Positions 1 to 15,000 of a stretch of 64,000 nucleotides of DNA are shown here, piece by piece. The translations under genes and the position numbers were made by a program. Every line of letters begins with the position of its first letter. Within the stretch, counting starts at the first letter, position 1. The DNA lies in the NCBI RefSeq assembly GCF_018139145.2, contig NC_059481.1, positions 17,968,368-18,032,367 on the forward strand, written 5' to 3'. The notes under the pieces are model-generated. The model did not search any database, was not told the origin of the DNA, and saw only the letters and a list, made by a program, of their open reading frames with translations. Source of the DNA: Gymnogyps californianus (lineage: Eukaryota > Chordata > Aves > Accipitriformes > Cathartidae).

Positions 1-3000
1 TAAGAAACCAGTCAGTGCCCTTAGTTTTATGACAGTCAGTTGCTCAGAGCACACTGGAAGCTGAATTACTACTATGTGGCATTAAGAAAATAGAAATTCT
101 CACCTGGAAATCTTTGTATTAATTTTCTGTGATTAAGCTGTAGAATTTGTCATGTATTTTGCAGAGATTTTGATTCATTCTCAGAAGATGATACTGTTGA
201 GTGGGTAGATTTAGCTGTTAGGGTGAATGGGTGTATTTGAGTAATAATCTTATTTGTTTGATTTCTTGCTGCTGTTCGATACCATCATAAAATAGCTTAT
301 TGTAAAGCAAATAGACTTTCATACGATGTAGTCTGAAGATGGATTCAGTATGTGTAGTTTCACTTTGCAGTAGCTGTAGTAAGAACAATTTGAAGAAAAC
401 GGCGTAAAGAGGAAATTTTCATTTTATTTTTTAAAAATTTTTGGCGCTTTTCATTTTTTTCATAGGGATGATAAATTTTGTGCTGTTAAGAAATGTTTAA
501 TGTTGATTATATGAAAGAAGCTATAGAATAGTTTGTAGATGTGTGTATTTAAGGTGTCGATTAAGAAACAAGGGCGTGAGGAGGGGCACCGCTGTCATTG
601 AGAGTCGGTGGAAGGTGCGTGTCTAAACAGCACGTGGATTCCTGTAGTCATTCCCTCTTTGGCCAGTGCATAAGACCGTAACAGAGGGCTAGAAGTGTTG
701 CTTATCATGTCATTCGAGGTAATTACTACCATAACTGGCTCAACTTCACTGCAAGTTTTTTTTTTCCTAGTGGCTTTTGCATTTAGTAATATAAGCAGCT
801 GCTTTCCGGCTAACTACACCGATGAAATTCCTCTTACTTCAACAGATAATTATTCAAAATGTACCTGCTTGGGCAACAAATCCTCCTGAGGAGAACAAGG
901 GTTGTGCTTTGAATGTTGAAGTTCACTGGGATTTGGGGCTGCCCATGATGAAGCTGGGATCGGGCTGTGTGTGTGGCCGAGGTGGGCTTGGGACAGGGGA
1001 TAAACCTCATCCCAGAAGCTTCTCGGTTCCTCCCGCTGAGATTTCCAGGCACTATTGAGTGTCTGCTTCTCCTGCTTTAGTCTACATTGTGCTGATTTGC
1101 CCACCTCATCTCTAAAACTGATTTCTTATTGATAGCTGAAGGTTGCCATGAGGCCTCCACTAGTGGCCATGCAATTCATGTAGGACATGTGTAACAGCTT
1201 GCGCTGTCACTTTGTTAAGAGAATCTCAGGTTTTATCCGTCTTGGTCGGTCACTCCTATACCATGAAGTAATTTTAGTACGGGGCTTTGAATTTGTCTCC
1301 CAAGGTATAGAGAGATGGGGCCTCTCATCATCTCCATGCTGGTTGGGGTCCCTCTGCCTGAGCAGCAGCCTGCTGGCGTGGGAGAGAGTGAAGCTTTACC
1401 TTAGCAGAGGAGAGCAAAGCATGCTAAATATGCTCTGTATTTCCTTCATGCCTTTTCTATCCTTGAGTGGAAAATTGTTCCCGATTTCCTCAGATTTGGA
1501 GAATTTACATTGGCACCCTTCCCACATTCCTATTTTGCTTCCAGTTGTATTTATTAGATAACACACTTGCATAGAAGCTTGTTTACAAGCAAAAGGAACG
1601 TTTTTCCTCAATCTGTTCCTACCAAAGTTAAGCAGTTAAATGTTCCCTGGGTCCTGGGGTGCTGTTTCTCAAGACTAAATTGGTCTTGGCAGGATCATGA
1701 GGCTGTCAGAAGCATGAGTGCCTTGAACTCTGATTTCAAATTGAGTATCAGCATAACAGCTGGACGTGAGTGCACCTCTATTTTCTAAGCTGTTGATGCT
1801 ATAAAATCAAATCATAGAAGCAGAGGGGATATTCATATTTAGGCAATTTGTGTGTCTCAATAGCGAGGCTTTCTTTCTGTATTTGATGTAAGGATTAACT
1901 CCCCATTGCCTTCTGTGTGAGGGTCCTAATGACGACCAAGAACGACAAGAGAAACTGGGCGAAGTCTCCCATGTTTGATCAAATGACCGAACACCTTATA
2001 TGCTTGGCAGTTTCTCACTTGAAGAAATTAGTTTGGGTGTAACTACAGGTTTACCAGCATTGCCACGAAGTGGGGTGATTGCTGTGTGGGCAGATGGTTT
2101 TGGCCCAATTTAGGGATCAGTAATAAGGAAGCGTTGTTAATGAAGACTTCATTTCTGTTAGATGTGCTCCATCTTCCCTGGATCTTGGGTATCTTGTGAG
2201 TAGCAAGGCGCTATGGATGTGCGGTCTGTCTGTCCTGCCTTAAGGACGTCACCTCCTAAAGCCACCTTAGCTTTCGGCACCTGTGTTGCAGCATGCCTCG
2301 CTGTGCTGAGGTAAATACCTGCACGCGTGTAACTTTATTTGCACTAACTCATCATGTAGCTGCCCTGCACTGATATAAAAGAGGCTTTTGCTATAATTTT
2401 TTAAAGTATTTAGGAATTTAGTAGTTCTCTTATTTATCAAAAAATGCAGTCCTTTAAAAAAAGCTGCACAACCAATCATAGTGATTTTAAATATCCAAGA
2501 TGTTTGGATGGTATAACATTAACCAGGCTCCTTGAATGACCTGTGCTTTTCAATTAAGAGAGATCATTAGAGAGGATAATGCAGAAATGGGCAAAATCTG
2601 AGTGATATGGAGTAAACAGAGAACAATTACTCATAATTTCACGTAACTCAAGATTTTAGAGGTGACAATAAAAGAGCAAAATTCAATGATTCTTTTCCTG
2701 AGGTACTTTTCAATAAAAGGAGATACTGTTTCATAGAAGCATAACTTATCTATGGACCTCATTACCGCAGTGTCTTCCTGTTGCTTAAGACGTAAATGAA
2801 TTTTAAAAGTTGTTAGGCAAATTAATAGAGAAAAAGTGTGTTAGGACTGTTAATCACAAAGTTGCAGATACAATTTCTAGCTGAAGCAGCCCCTAAATCA
2901 CAGATTCCTGGAAACCAGGAGATTATTTTACAGGCAGAATCACTATATAATTTCCTGACCTCATATTCTTCCCCTGAGCATCTGCTTTTGGTCAGAGTTA

Positions 3001-6000
3001 GAGGCAGCTTATTGGGCTAAATTGATATTTGGAGTGATGCAGCCCATTTACACGTTGTATGTGATGAAAATGTGGATTTTTTTTTTTTTCAGATCACTAC
3101 TACTTTGTCCAAAACAGTTCCAAGCAGGTGAATGTTAGATATAACTTCAATTTTCACACTCAGGGAGAAACTACAGTAAATAGTGTGCTTAATGCTGTAT
3201 TTCCTTAAGTTTTGATTAACTGGCTATTTGTAACCTCCTGTTAAGAATGCAGGTTGAGCTGATATTTTGCAAGGCTACACTACTGCTGCAAAGCTTCATT
3301 GTTTTATCACTCATGAAATAATTGGATTATTGTGTGAAAATCTGGAGGATGTTATGATTTCGGTTTTGATTTCTGATTTCTTAAATTTATACTGCTTTTT
3401 TTTTTGAAGGAGGCTTTTCTTTTGATTATCTTCATATAAGCAGTCTGCTGACCTTTAGGCATTTTTTTAACCTCTGTTTTTGATGCTTACACTGCCTCCT
3501 GTTAAACGCTGCAGCAGGGCTGATGGTGACAAATTGTGTGTGCCCGCACTTTCCCGTTGCCTTCAGCTGCTGCCTGTCTAAGGAAGACAGAGCCTTGAGC
3601 TGGGAGTCTTCGAGGCTGCTTGTGGAATTAGAGCTGGAACGTTTCCAGTTTGGTCGTGTAGGTGTCCAGCTGCCCCTGCCACCAGAGAGGACCCTTCCAT
3701 GGGTAGGTAGGATGCACAGTGTGACCACTGCTGGTCTTACAGGAGAGCATCTTGGTAACGCTTTCTGGTGGTCCCTAATTAAAACTGGTTAGCTTCATTG
3801 GTTTCTTGGTTAGTGTATGGTGAGAGTTGGAGCTGAGTGACCCAGAGGGTGACTTTTCTGCCTGCTGTGGTGGGGGCCTGTTTCATATGTATTTACACAG
3901 ATGCTCCTTTGCTAGCTTGTTTTCACTTTCCCACAAAAACAACTTGCTAAAATACGAGCAAAATAGTAACGTAGGTTTTGAGATCTTTGTTTTGTTTTGT
4001 TTGCCTTTTGGAATGAGGAGAAAAAAGGGATATCTTATTCATATCCTTCCTTTCTGGGAAATACTTGTACCCTTGACAATTCTTCCTGTTGCCCACTCCT
4101 AAGAACTACATTTGTAGTCTGCAAAGTAGATTCTACTTTACTGGAAACTTTAGGTTTGGGCAGACTTCATTGTTTTGGGAATTCTTGGAATTGTATAGTT
4201 CTGCTGCCTTAAGATCAGAGATAAGAGCTAATTTGGAAATAAAAGATTTCCAGCTCCGTGTAACACCATAAATTAAGGTGCAGAAACAGCTCTGTTGTCT
4301 TTTCAGGATTTATGAGTGTGTGCTTTCATTCTTTGCTCCTAAATAGATAAGCCCTGCTCTAGAAGTAAGTTCTAGCCAGGACAGGGTATATAATCTATAT
4401 TGTTTGATAATCTCTTAATGGAGATGAATGGAAATGAGATGGCCATGCGAATTTATTTGAGCAGGCATTTGTCTTTGCCATTGATGTGGAGGTGGCAATG
4501 ATCTGGAGCTGTCAGTGAGGAAGGGCCAGACTCTCATAGCTCATGTTATCATGGCTGTGAAATTTTTTTTAAAAGCCTGGCTCATTTGGGTTTAAGTGAG
4601 AAGGGATTACGGAGCTCAGTTCTTTGAAATTTTGTTGGATACAAGTTCCCCTTAAAGTAAAATCCTGTTGAACCTAACGGTTTTGACGATGTCAAATAAA
4701 AATCTCCAAATGAATGAAGTAACGTAACTCAGCTCCTTGTTGTTGCTTCCCTGGGTTTCAAGTGGAATGCTTTTTGCTGTCTTCCCTCATGGGAAACATC
4801 TGCAGAACCAAATGGCAGACTGTTAATGGCTCATTCAATAGCAGGCTTTGTTCCCGGTTTCTTGTACTTTGAAACAATTAACTGTAGAGTTTTGTTTTGT
4901 CTTGTTTTTCTTTTTTGAATGCAAACATCTAATTCCAGTTATATATTCTAGTGGGTTTCGTAGAAGTCCTGCTATTTGGGATTGATTGTAGTTATTTTAG
5001 AATATATGCTCCCTTCCCAAATTCAGATAGTGGTAAATGTGATAGTACCTTTGTAGTTGAGGTGTGGTTTGTTTTTTTTAATTTTTATGTATAAGTGGCT
5101 GAATTATGTTTAACTGTGTAAAACTAATTTAGGGCACAAAGCTCATTACTAGCTAGGGGAAGACATTTGAGTTTTGAAATGCAGCCTGTTTCCTCCAGTT
5201 CAGGAAGGTTTCTGGTTCCTAACATCCACCGAACAACTTTGAATGCCTCAGAAACATTTAGCAAAAAATCTGTCCAGCCTTTGATACTAAGCAAATGAAA
5301 GCTGAAGAAGATCAAGGATTCATCTACTTAAGTAGTTGTTTGAACCAGACAACCTCCTAATCTATTTAGCTGACTGTGGGCAGTTTGTGGTTCAGGGTAC
5401 TTGCCAAATTACCGACTCTTGCCCATATCTACTAGACACAGGTAACTGGAACGTGTACAGCTCTTAAATCCCTTAAACACTGCAACATCTTGAAAGGTTT
5501 TCATTGACACATGTTGCAAAAGTTTTTTGTTTTTGAGCTCTTAAGTGGTTTTAATCCATGAACAAATACAGGAGAGTGTATAATTATGATAGCTGAGTTA
5601 AAATGCCTTTTAGTTAGTGTTCACCAGAACTAAATGTCCATGATTAATAAACTCTACTTTTTGTTTGTTAATTATGGGCTAAGTGATCACAACTTACACA
5701 CTTAAAAACTGAGTTTGAGAATATGTGAATGAGGCATGATAATGACAAGCGTAGTGGTCAGTTGGATCTGTTCTAAAGTATCCTGCCTGGAGCTATGTAT
5801 GTGTGAAAGGAGAATTAAAAAAACAAACCCACACTGTGGTAACAGTGTACAAATGAGCAGCCAGTGCGGTTGGCAGCATGCGAAAGGAGCTGCAGATATG
5901 CTTAAGGGAAGGTATTTAAAGTTTAGCAAACTCTACCCCACCCTGCCCGTGATCAGGACTAAAATGTTTTTAAGGACTGTGTAATGTGTCTGCAGTTTTT

Positions 6001-9000
6001 CACAATACGAGTAGTTTGATTTGGACAGAAGTTAATGTCTTCAAGGCTCTGCCACTTTGATGTAGCATGCCAGGAGCTCTCTGTTTGGACCTAGGATTTG
6101 TGTTCTTTGGTCTGATGCAACTGAAATGGAATAAAATCCAGGAACCTCTGGCTCTAAATGGAGCATCTCTTGAATTCTATTTAAAATACTTTTATGTTGA
6201 GGTTTGGGGGTGTCATGCCAACAGATAAGGTAATCACCCTGTCATTTGATGATGTACAGTGGGAATGAATAATGTTTTTAAAGATGCCTGCTGGTTCTGC
6301 CCTGAATCACTGGTCCATAACAGTGTTCCTCAAAGCGTGGGGTGTTTCCTTCTTCCCTCCTCTCCCCAAATGCATTTCAGGGAGGTGTGAATGAGTAATG
6401 GGTTGTGCTGAAGATGATGAGGTGCGAGGCAAGCATTGGGATCGAGCACTGCTGCGCGATACTCGCATTAGCCCTGACTTTAGGACAACGGCTCCAGCAA
6501 CTGATTCTGTGCAATGGGATGATGGCCATACTGGGTGAGATCAAAGGTCCGTGTCCCCAGGACCTGACCTCTGACAGTCACTGACAGGGCATGCAGTCAG
6601 AACAGTGTAATGTCAAAGAAGTCTTTACTGGGGCCCAGAGAGGACAGAATATTTTTGAAAATTCTGGGTTAGAAACAGAAAGCACTGAAGAAAGTTGTCC
6701 GTGACATCAGATCAAGTGACCAGAATGCCAGTGTAATGCCAATGAGCCTAATTCCTACATAAAAGTTGCCTGTAACTATAGTGAGGACAAAGATGTGCAA
6801 AATGAAAGCTACAGAGCAGGTTTGTCATATAAACCAAATATCTTAGAAGAGCTGAAAGTGAATTTTAAATTACTTCATCAAGCGCAAGTAAAAGGCATCA
6901 TCCTAACTCAGCAATGCCAGTATTTCTGTTTTGGGGAGCTTTTCTAATTAGATCACTTCCAGGAATGCACTAGAATTAACAAAACCAGGCTTTACTATAG
7001 AGTTGAGGTTCTCTGAATTTCTGCAGGTAAAATCCTGAACAGGTCACTTAATATTCATCCCTGCATGAGATTGTAGCAAATTCCTATATTTTAATTTTTG
7101 ACCCTTTTATTCAAAATTAAAGTAGTTACTGGAGTCATAGTTTGTGGTTTTCTTGATAATGATGTCAGTATTTAGGGGCTTTAGCAAACTGAAACCCCAG
7201 TGTTAAGACTTGGAAAGTGCCAAAGTGTAATTGCCAAAAAAACTGAGTTAAATTTACTGACTTTAACTGATCTTCTCAATGGGAAAATAATGCTGTAACA
7301 GAACCTGGAGACAAAGTGAATATTTCTAGTGCCAGGAGGCTGAAAACTCAAATGGTGTATGGAAAGATAAACCTCAAAGCTGGTTCTCTTCTGTTGAGAA
7401 ATGACTGGCATTTAGAGACACGTGCTGGCATACATTTAGTCTCTACAATTGGGAAAAAGAAAAAAGCTTAAAGGACTCTTTAGGTTTATATTGCCATTTG
7501 TGTACTGAACACTTTACTGTCATGACTTCAGGGGAGCAATGTGACTGGTTTTAGTTGCATGCATTGGCTTCTTCATATTTAAAGTACTAAGTTATTGTCC
7601 AGGATGAAAGTTATTCACCAGGATTACAGCTATGAATAAGGAGGGTGAAGCTCCTTCAGTCCAGGAGAAAGGTAAATTGATGCATTTGCTTGCTTTTCCA
7701 TCTGTAGCAGAATCTTGCTGTTGCAAGTTTTACCCAGAAGTCGGGCTTAAGCAAGAGTTTTCTTGGCATTAGTGACTGGTGTGTATGTATCTCTCTTCTA
7801 CGTTGTTTGTTATCAGACTAGGTGTTTTGCTGCTTAACTTTATGAAGTGAGCTGTATAACTTATGACTTACTCTTGTTATCTAAACTACTGTCATCTGTA
7901 AAAGCTTAGCTTATTGCTGATGGTTAAAATTTCTCCTAAAATTGCCTTTCCCCCCTTTCTGTAGCACGTATACCATACTCTTATTGCTATTTAGCCAATA
8001 CAAAAACATGGCTTTCAAAGATCTTTATCTTCAGGAGTTGTTCCCTAGTAATTATCTGCTCCTGCTTCAGTATTTTTCTGAGCGTCTTATCTCAGGACCC
8101 TTTGTAACTGAATTTTGGAGTAGATGAGGATCCATGAAGCCCATTAAAACGTTCGGGTATTTTGAAAAAATTATGTGGGGGAGCTTTGTGCTTAAGTTAT
8201 TGTGTTTGTAACATGGGTATAAGTGTGCAATATTTTTGCATGCTCACAGTTGATTTCTTGGAGATTTAAGAAATACTGTGTGTCGTCCAGCAATACTTCC
8301 CTAGAAAACACACCAGTGACAAGGAGGGGTTTTTGTCTCCCCCCAGATAAACCCTTGTTTACCAGTTACAGCCTGGAGGTCAGACACAGATTGATCGTGG
8401 CTATGAATAAGCGCCTTCTGAGGCTGAGGATCTGATGACTGCTTTGAATGCTAAATATTTGTTCTTCATTTAAACTCTCCTGTGCTTCTCCCAGGCTTTC
8501 CATTTCACTTATGGTTGTGGTCTCTGACCATCATCGGTCTCTGTGCTGTTAACTAGGTACAAGTTAGTTGTACTGATGATTGTGTGATAGTGCAGGAGAT
8601 GGCACTGGAACCCTCAAATATTTGGCTTCACCAAGAGCTTCCTAAGGGCTTATTTGTATGTGGGTTTTCCAGTCTCCATTTCAGCTTTCTCAGTGGCAAT
8701 GCACAACACCAGGTATCTAAGTGCAGTGATTTTCTGTAAGGAGACTTGTGGTTCTTGCGGAAAATGAGGGCTATTACTGGTGCAATTCCCTCATTCAGTG
8801 ATAACCTACGACATACCAACCTCTATTTTCTTTAGGGGCAGTTGCCTTCAGCCTCCTGCCTTCGTGAATTAAGAGACTGTAAAAACACTGGGTCATTTTA
8901 TCTACAGATATACGCAAACCGTGTGGAGATGTTAAATATGAAAGGACATTTAATCACACAGGTCAATACAGATTCAAAGTAATCTCAACTCTCCTGTGTA

Positions 9001-12000
9001 ACCAACTTTCACCGTGAGCTCTGGCCCTGGCACGTGCCACGTTGCTGTGGGGAAGAGGAATATGCTGTAGTGAGGAAGAAGAGGGCAAACTGTAACATCC
9101 TGCTTAGTGCAGGCTTTTGTCCTGTTCAAGTTAGCATCAGCCCATTTCTATGGATCACAAGTGTTCTGTTTAGGCCACTTTGGTAAATTGTTAAATAAAG
9201 AATCATGTAGAGCTTTTAATAGATCTTTCCTCTATAGTTACTGAGTTTTGATAAGTAGTGTGACAGTAATAGTTGTTATTTAGGGAGCAATGCTGGCACA
9301 CACACAAGTAATTTGCATATAAACACAAATTCCTCTTATTTAAATATGTGACTTAAGTGCTAGTAAAAGGCACTGGCTGATTTGGCCTACAGTGGAAATG
9401 AGTCTCCAATTTCCTTCCTAGGTTTGTTTTCCCTGAGAGTTATGAAAAGACATGATCTGTTTCTGTGCACCTCTTGTTACAAAAATATACCTCTTGTTAT
9501 GAGAGAGATGAACAAGGGCTTGAAGGAGAGAGTGAGGAGGGAAGGAGGCTGCAGGGCTGGATTCCTACCGAAACTCCTCCGGATGGGCACCAGCTCCTTC
9601 AACATGTAGGTCCCTGCCTTTCTCCTGATCTTGTGTTACTCGTCATGTGAGCCCTGATAAACTTCTCATTTTTCTGTTTATTTTAGAGCTCTCCTTATCT
9701 CACTGTTACTCTGCTTGTACCTACATCTCTCCTTCCCCTTGCTGCTCATCAGCTTTCCCTCTTCCCCTGCTCCTGGAGGTGCCCTGCTCTAGGTACCACC
9801 TTTCCCAGGGATCACCTGATGTAATTGGGAACAATGAGGCAAATTATAAAACAGATGTAGTCAATGGTAAAGAAATATCCTGATTGCTGGCGTGATCTCA
9901 GCACATGGCACAGTGCCTTCCAAGGGCAGGATCTGTCACTTGAGGATCTTTCTTGGAGTCTGGTTTGACGTGCACATCATCCCCTGCGGTACAGGGCTGC
10001 AGGAAGCAGATCTTCATGCATAGGTGTCCCTCGAGAGGTCTGATGCTCGGCAGGTGTGACTGCACTGTAAAGATCATATTTGATTGTACCAGCTTGGTAC
10101 AGTCCCGCGAATTAAATTGAAAAGATTGAAGGGGCCTTCTGGCTTGCACAGGTACAATGACAAGCTACAAGATTTTGAAGGCAGCTGAAAGAGTGGAAGG
10201 AACTTGTGAAATATTTTTGTAAAAATACACCCAAATGCTTCCTCCTTCATTTCCCCCATACATACTCATCATTTTTCTTCTGTTTTAGAATAGACAGAAA
10301 CAAGCTGAAAGCAATACTTTTATAAGCTGGAGGCAGGTGCGGGGTTTTTTTTCAGTAACTTTCACTATCAGATGCTATTTTAATATGCTTGTAGCAGCTG
10401 GTCATTCTGTTACTTCTCATAGTTACTGTCTGCTCATAAATGTTGAGAGAAAAGCTCTCCAGATTGTGCAAAAGAGACTCTAAGGAGTTAGAGCGTCCCT
10501 TTTCTGCTCTTGTGTGGTAAGTGGAGGAAGATGTGTGCTAGTTTCATGTGTTTGTGAAAGATGGAGTTCATCACATTTGAGCCAATTAAAAACCAAGCAT
10601 TGGATCTTAAAAGCCCAGAGCCTAAAAACCCAGGGATCTGTAAACCACCCCCAAACAACAAACCCAAAACCTAAAAAAAGGCAAGTCTTAAGATGCCTGT
10701 ATTATCTGCATATGATAAACCTGCTTTTCTTAAGCTTTGTATTTACCATAGATAGTATTTGTGATCTTCTGCAAGGACTGTAGATTTCTTCCAACTTACA
10801 TCAAGAAAATAAGGCTATTTCTTTTGGTCATCTTATTTCTATTCAAGCATTGAAGCATATAAAACTGTCTGTTGTGAAGCACTTGTACTAATTTGGTTGA
10901 CAGCAACAGGTCAAGTTTTTATTTTATTTTGTATTTAAGTTTAGCATCCCACTATGCTTTGCAAATGAATCTGTAACAACAGAGCAGTAGAAAAAGCAGG
11001 ATCTGTATCAACCGCCTGGCATCATTTGAAGCCCTACAGGGAAGCGTAAGCACGAACGCAATGGCAAGATTTGGAAGCTGGCCAAGACGTGACCCTGCTT
11101 TTGCAGCAAGTCGCCTATGCAATGAAGACGTTAGCTACACTTCAGCAGTGCGCTCCCTTTGCTTGTTAGTACTAAAAATAATTCTAACACTGATTTCCCC
11201 AGGGTAATTAGCCTGTGCAGAATCAGGTTGAGATTAGACTTTTTTTCTGGTGCCTTATCAAATTTAAGTTCAGGTATTTACCGTATGCTGTAAGACACAG
11301 CTGCAGGAAGAAAAGGCTGTCTCAGTTTCTCAATATTGTGATGTGTGTATCTAATGCAGTGTCCCTTGTTAGCTTCTGTGGTCGTACCCAGAGAGGAGTG
11401 GCTTCAGGCCCACCTAGGTCAACCTTTCGGTTTGGACTTGTTTTTTCCGCAAAGGAAACGCAACTCTTGAAGGTGTTGATAATCCAAGGGACATCTTGCC
11501 CCGGTAAGGTGTTCCCTTCTCTTTTAAATGTTTTAAATATCGTATATGAGTGTAGCTGGTGTGCTGGGTTTGGAATGCTCCAGGAGAAACTGGTAACTCT
11601 GAACAAAGGGTTACTTTATTTGGATGATATTTTCTTACTTCCGTGGCTGTTGATGCTTATCATAAAGCTACTGCATTTCCAGATAAGGTACTGAAACAAG
11701 CCATTGCAAAGAAAGAAATGTAGATTTCTTTTTCTAATGTAATTCCACTCTTAGTAATGATTTGTATTTGACTGTGTTCTAGACAGTGATGAGAAAAGCC
11801 TGGAGTACTTAGTGTGAGCTGTTATAGAAATAACCACCCAGCACGTACAGTTGTTGTTTAGCCAGCTGAGAGCTATTTTCCTGATATTTTCCTTTTTCTC
11901 CCAGGGAGGAATGGTTTAATTTATGGTTCTGAGGGCCAGAGGGTAGAATTTATAGCAAAAAGCTAAAAGAAAGGGTGTGAAAAGAAGATCCCAATTCCTT

Positions 12001-15000
12001 TCCCCCCTGCTTCCTTATCCCCTTCTTGATGTCAGCCTCGTTTCTCGGCGCACTGAATTCAGAAATTATAAATCTAAAGGTGTTATACTCTTATTATAAC
12101 TTTCAAGAGCCAAATACGATGCTGCATAGCAGAAGTGTAATTAGCTTTGCTTGTGACTTGTACAGTGTCTCATGCGTTAGGTTTTAAGCCAGTGAATCTG
12201 CACCAGGCAGGCAGAGATTGAGGTGAATATCCTATGCCAGAACAGCCAGAATCAATAGAGGTTTTACAATGAGGAAGTTTCACTAGTTCCTTCCAGTTTG
12301 AACCCATGTTAAGATGCATGCAAGTAAGGAACATCTTCCTAACAGCCTCTAATGCGTGTTAGTGTTTTCAGCTATGATGGGTTTAAATGTTGGCTAGCAT
12401 TTAGTTGTAGCTGAAAACATACTGACTGAATCAGACATCACGAAGATGGATGGCGTGCAAACTGACCCAACGTTTTTACCTTAATTGGATAAGCAAATTG
12501 AGTACAATGATTATGAGATTTATGAAAGTTGTAATAGCGGTGGTGTTGTGCTCAGTTGCATTTTATCTTCTTGCTGGCTTTGAGGATGCTTCTTAAAAGT
12601 GTTAGCAGGGAGTGTTTCAGGGTGCTTCAGGGAGTATTGTGCACTTCTGGGTGTGCAACGAATGGTTACTTAGTGAAGAAAGGCAAGGTATTCCATAATT
12701 TCCAATATGTAAATCAATTTGGGTTTGTTTGCCAGTTTAGTTATATTGGGCACTTTTATAATGTTTTCAGAGTGTCTTGCAGTATTTCTCACTTGTGACT
12801 TTTCTGGCTTCCTGACAAAGACAGTAAGTGAAGCAGAATTGCAGAATGATTTCTCTAGGCTTTCAATGGCATTTGAAATATCTCTTATAGCCACCTGCTA
12901 GAACATCTAAAAAAATCATTTCGCTCTAAATATCATAACAATTTAAGGGAGTACATAGGGAGTGTTATAGTAAGAGAAACCAAAGCACATCAAAAAATAA
13001 AAAAAATCCCAAGGACCATAATTATAAGATACTTAAGGGAGGATAAAATGCTAGAAATATTTGTTATGTCAGTCAGACGGTGAGCTGTGACCAACTTTTC
13101 TGTCACTAGTCCTTTCCTTCTTGCCCCTATTGCCCCCCAAAGAGGAGGAGATAGCAAAAGAAAAGGATATAATAAAAATGACAGGTGCAATCAAAAGTGG
13201 TCTCTCTGAAGGAAGAGAGTAAACTGTATGGATTCTTCAGAGCATTTGAGATTTAGCTCCATATTAAAGAGAAGGCTGGAGAAGAATAGGCTAAAAAGAT
13301 ATTTTTTTTTTCTTATTACATAAGAACAAGGAGCCATTCAGTTAAATTAAAAACAAAGTTAAAATTGATAACAGGAAATGTTTCTTTTTGAATGGTTACT
13401 GTTTGCGATTTTTGCTACAATATGCCATTAACGCAGGGAAAGAATGAAGAGGCCAAGTTTAGACCAAGAATTTGGCAAAGTAGACTTTTCCCTGTGGTTG
13501 CTTAGGGAATATTTGGCGATACAGTTGGCACCGAACTCCTGAGACTGTGGAAGGAAGAGGGAAAACTTCTGGCCTGTGGAGGATGAGTACGTGAACAGCA
13601 TGCTGGTACCGAGAACATACTTTTTACAAGCGAGGGAGAATTTCTCTCTCTTGAAAATTATGTGTTTCTATTGGTGTTGCTCAGTGTGGAAAAGAAAAGC
13701 AGAGCAAAATAGATGTAGGAAGAAAGAACAGTGGTGTATGCGAATATGTGCTGGTATGGCATGGGGGTACCCCAGGAAGCCTGGCGCCCCTGGCTCCAGT
13801 ACCGTGCTGGGGAGGGAGGGTGGTCCCCATCCCTGATCTTCCAGTAACCTCTCTGGGGAACAGATTTCTGGTCATGGTGGTGATGTGTGTTTTTTCTGCT
13901 TGAACTGGGGAAGTGAAAAAGGTGCCAGTCTGTGGATGGCTGATATCAGAGCGCATTTGCCCTTCAGACTCTATTTGTCCTTTTGTCAGATTAGAACAGA
14001 TTGTGTATTTGTCTTTATTTGTGTATTATAACCATCATTTGGATTATTTTTTTTTGTAAATACAATATTTATAAAAGAACAGTTATAGCTGCAGCAGGAG
14101 TGTGGGTATAAAGGTTCAGAGGCGGAGTATGGCCAGACTCCTTGGCAATCCAGGGATGAGCTTGTTTCTTCTGTGGCCTCAGTTCAGGCGACCTGGTGCT
14201 CGCTATGCAGCAAATATCACCACCGTGTTGCCCCAGCATGGGAGCTGGAGTGGGAGCTGCTAGGTGGCTGGTAGCTGGAGCCATCCCTGCTGTCTTGACC
14301 AAAACCCAGAAACTTTTCCCCCAGTTTTTTTTTTTCTTTTTTGTTTTTAATCTTCCACTGTGATTCTACCTGGCTTGAGGAAGACTCAGCTCATTCTGGG
14401 TTAAATGCAAGTGGGTCTCAGAGATATAGTATGATTCCTGTACCATCCTTGCAGAATGGGCATTTCTATTCAGCAACTGAGAGAACGTAACTGGAAAAAA
14501 CATTCAACTGGGGGAAAGTAACTGCAAAAACCTACAGGAACAAGTCCGCTGCTAGGAAACAAAATCTCAAAGCAAACAAAATAAAAACAACAGGAGTGGG
14601 TCGTCAAAATGAGAGGGGTGGAGAATAACAGGAAGGGAATAGGAAGCAGTAAGAGCCTTGGGAAGTGGATGTTGAGCTGGGTCCTGCATTTATTTACAAT
14701 GTCTTTACTTCAGCAGGTTTCTGTGCATGTAGACGAGCAAAGCAGAGAGTGCTGGCAGTAGAGGAGTTGTTTAAATGAGTCCCAACAGTGTGTTTCATAA
14801 TGTTTTGTGCAAATGTGTTTAGCCTAATAATTTCTGTTATTGGCATGTGATGTAACACTACCAAGGAGGCCTACGGGTGCCTTGTCAAGTATTTATTTAA
14901 AGAGGGAAGAGCCTAAGTGAAAGCTATCAGCTGACGAGAGCAAATTCAGCCACATCTCAGGTGAACTTGTGCAGGGCATCAGGTGCTGCTCCAACATGGG

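Noticed and set aside
11215..11694. 159-codon plus-strand open frame, the longest upstream of MCTP2
   Set aside because: No recognisable domain, no Kozak context, no splice or promoter signals, and Phe/Leu-rich composition as expected from T-rich intron DNA. A short TGTGCTGGGTTTGG match to avian LTR starts inside it does not extend.
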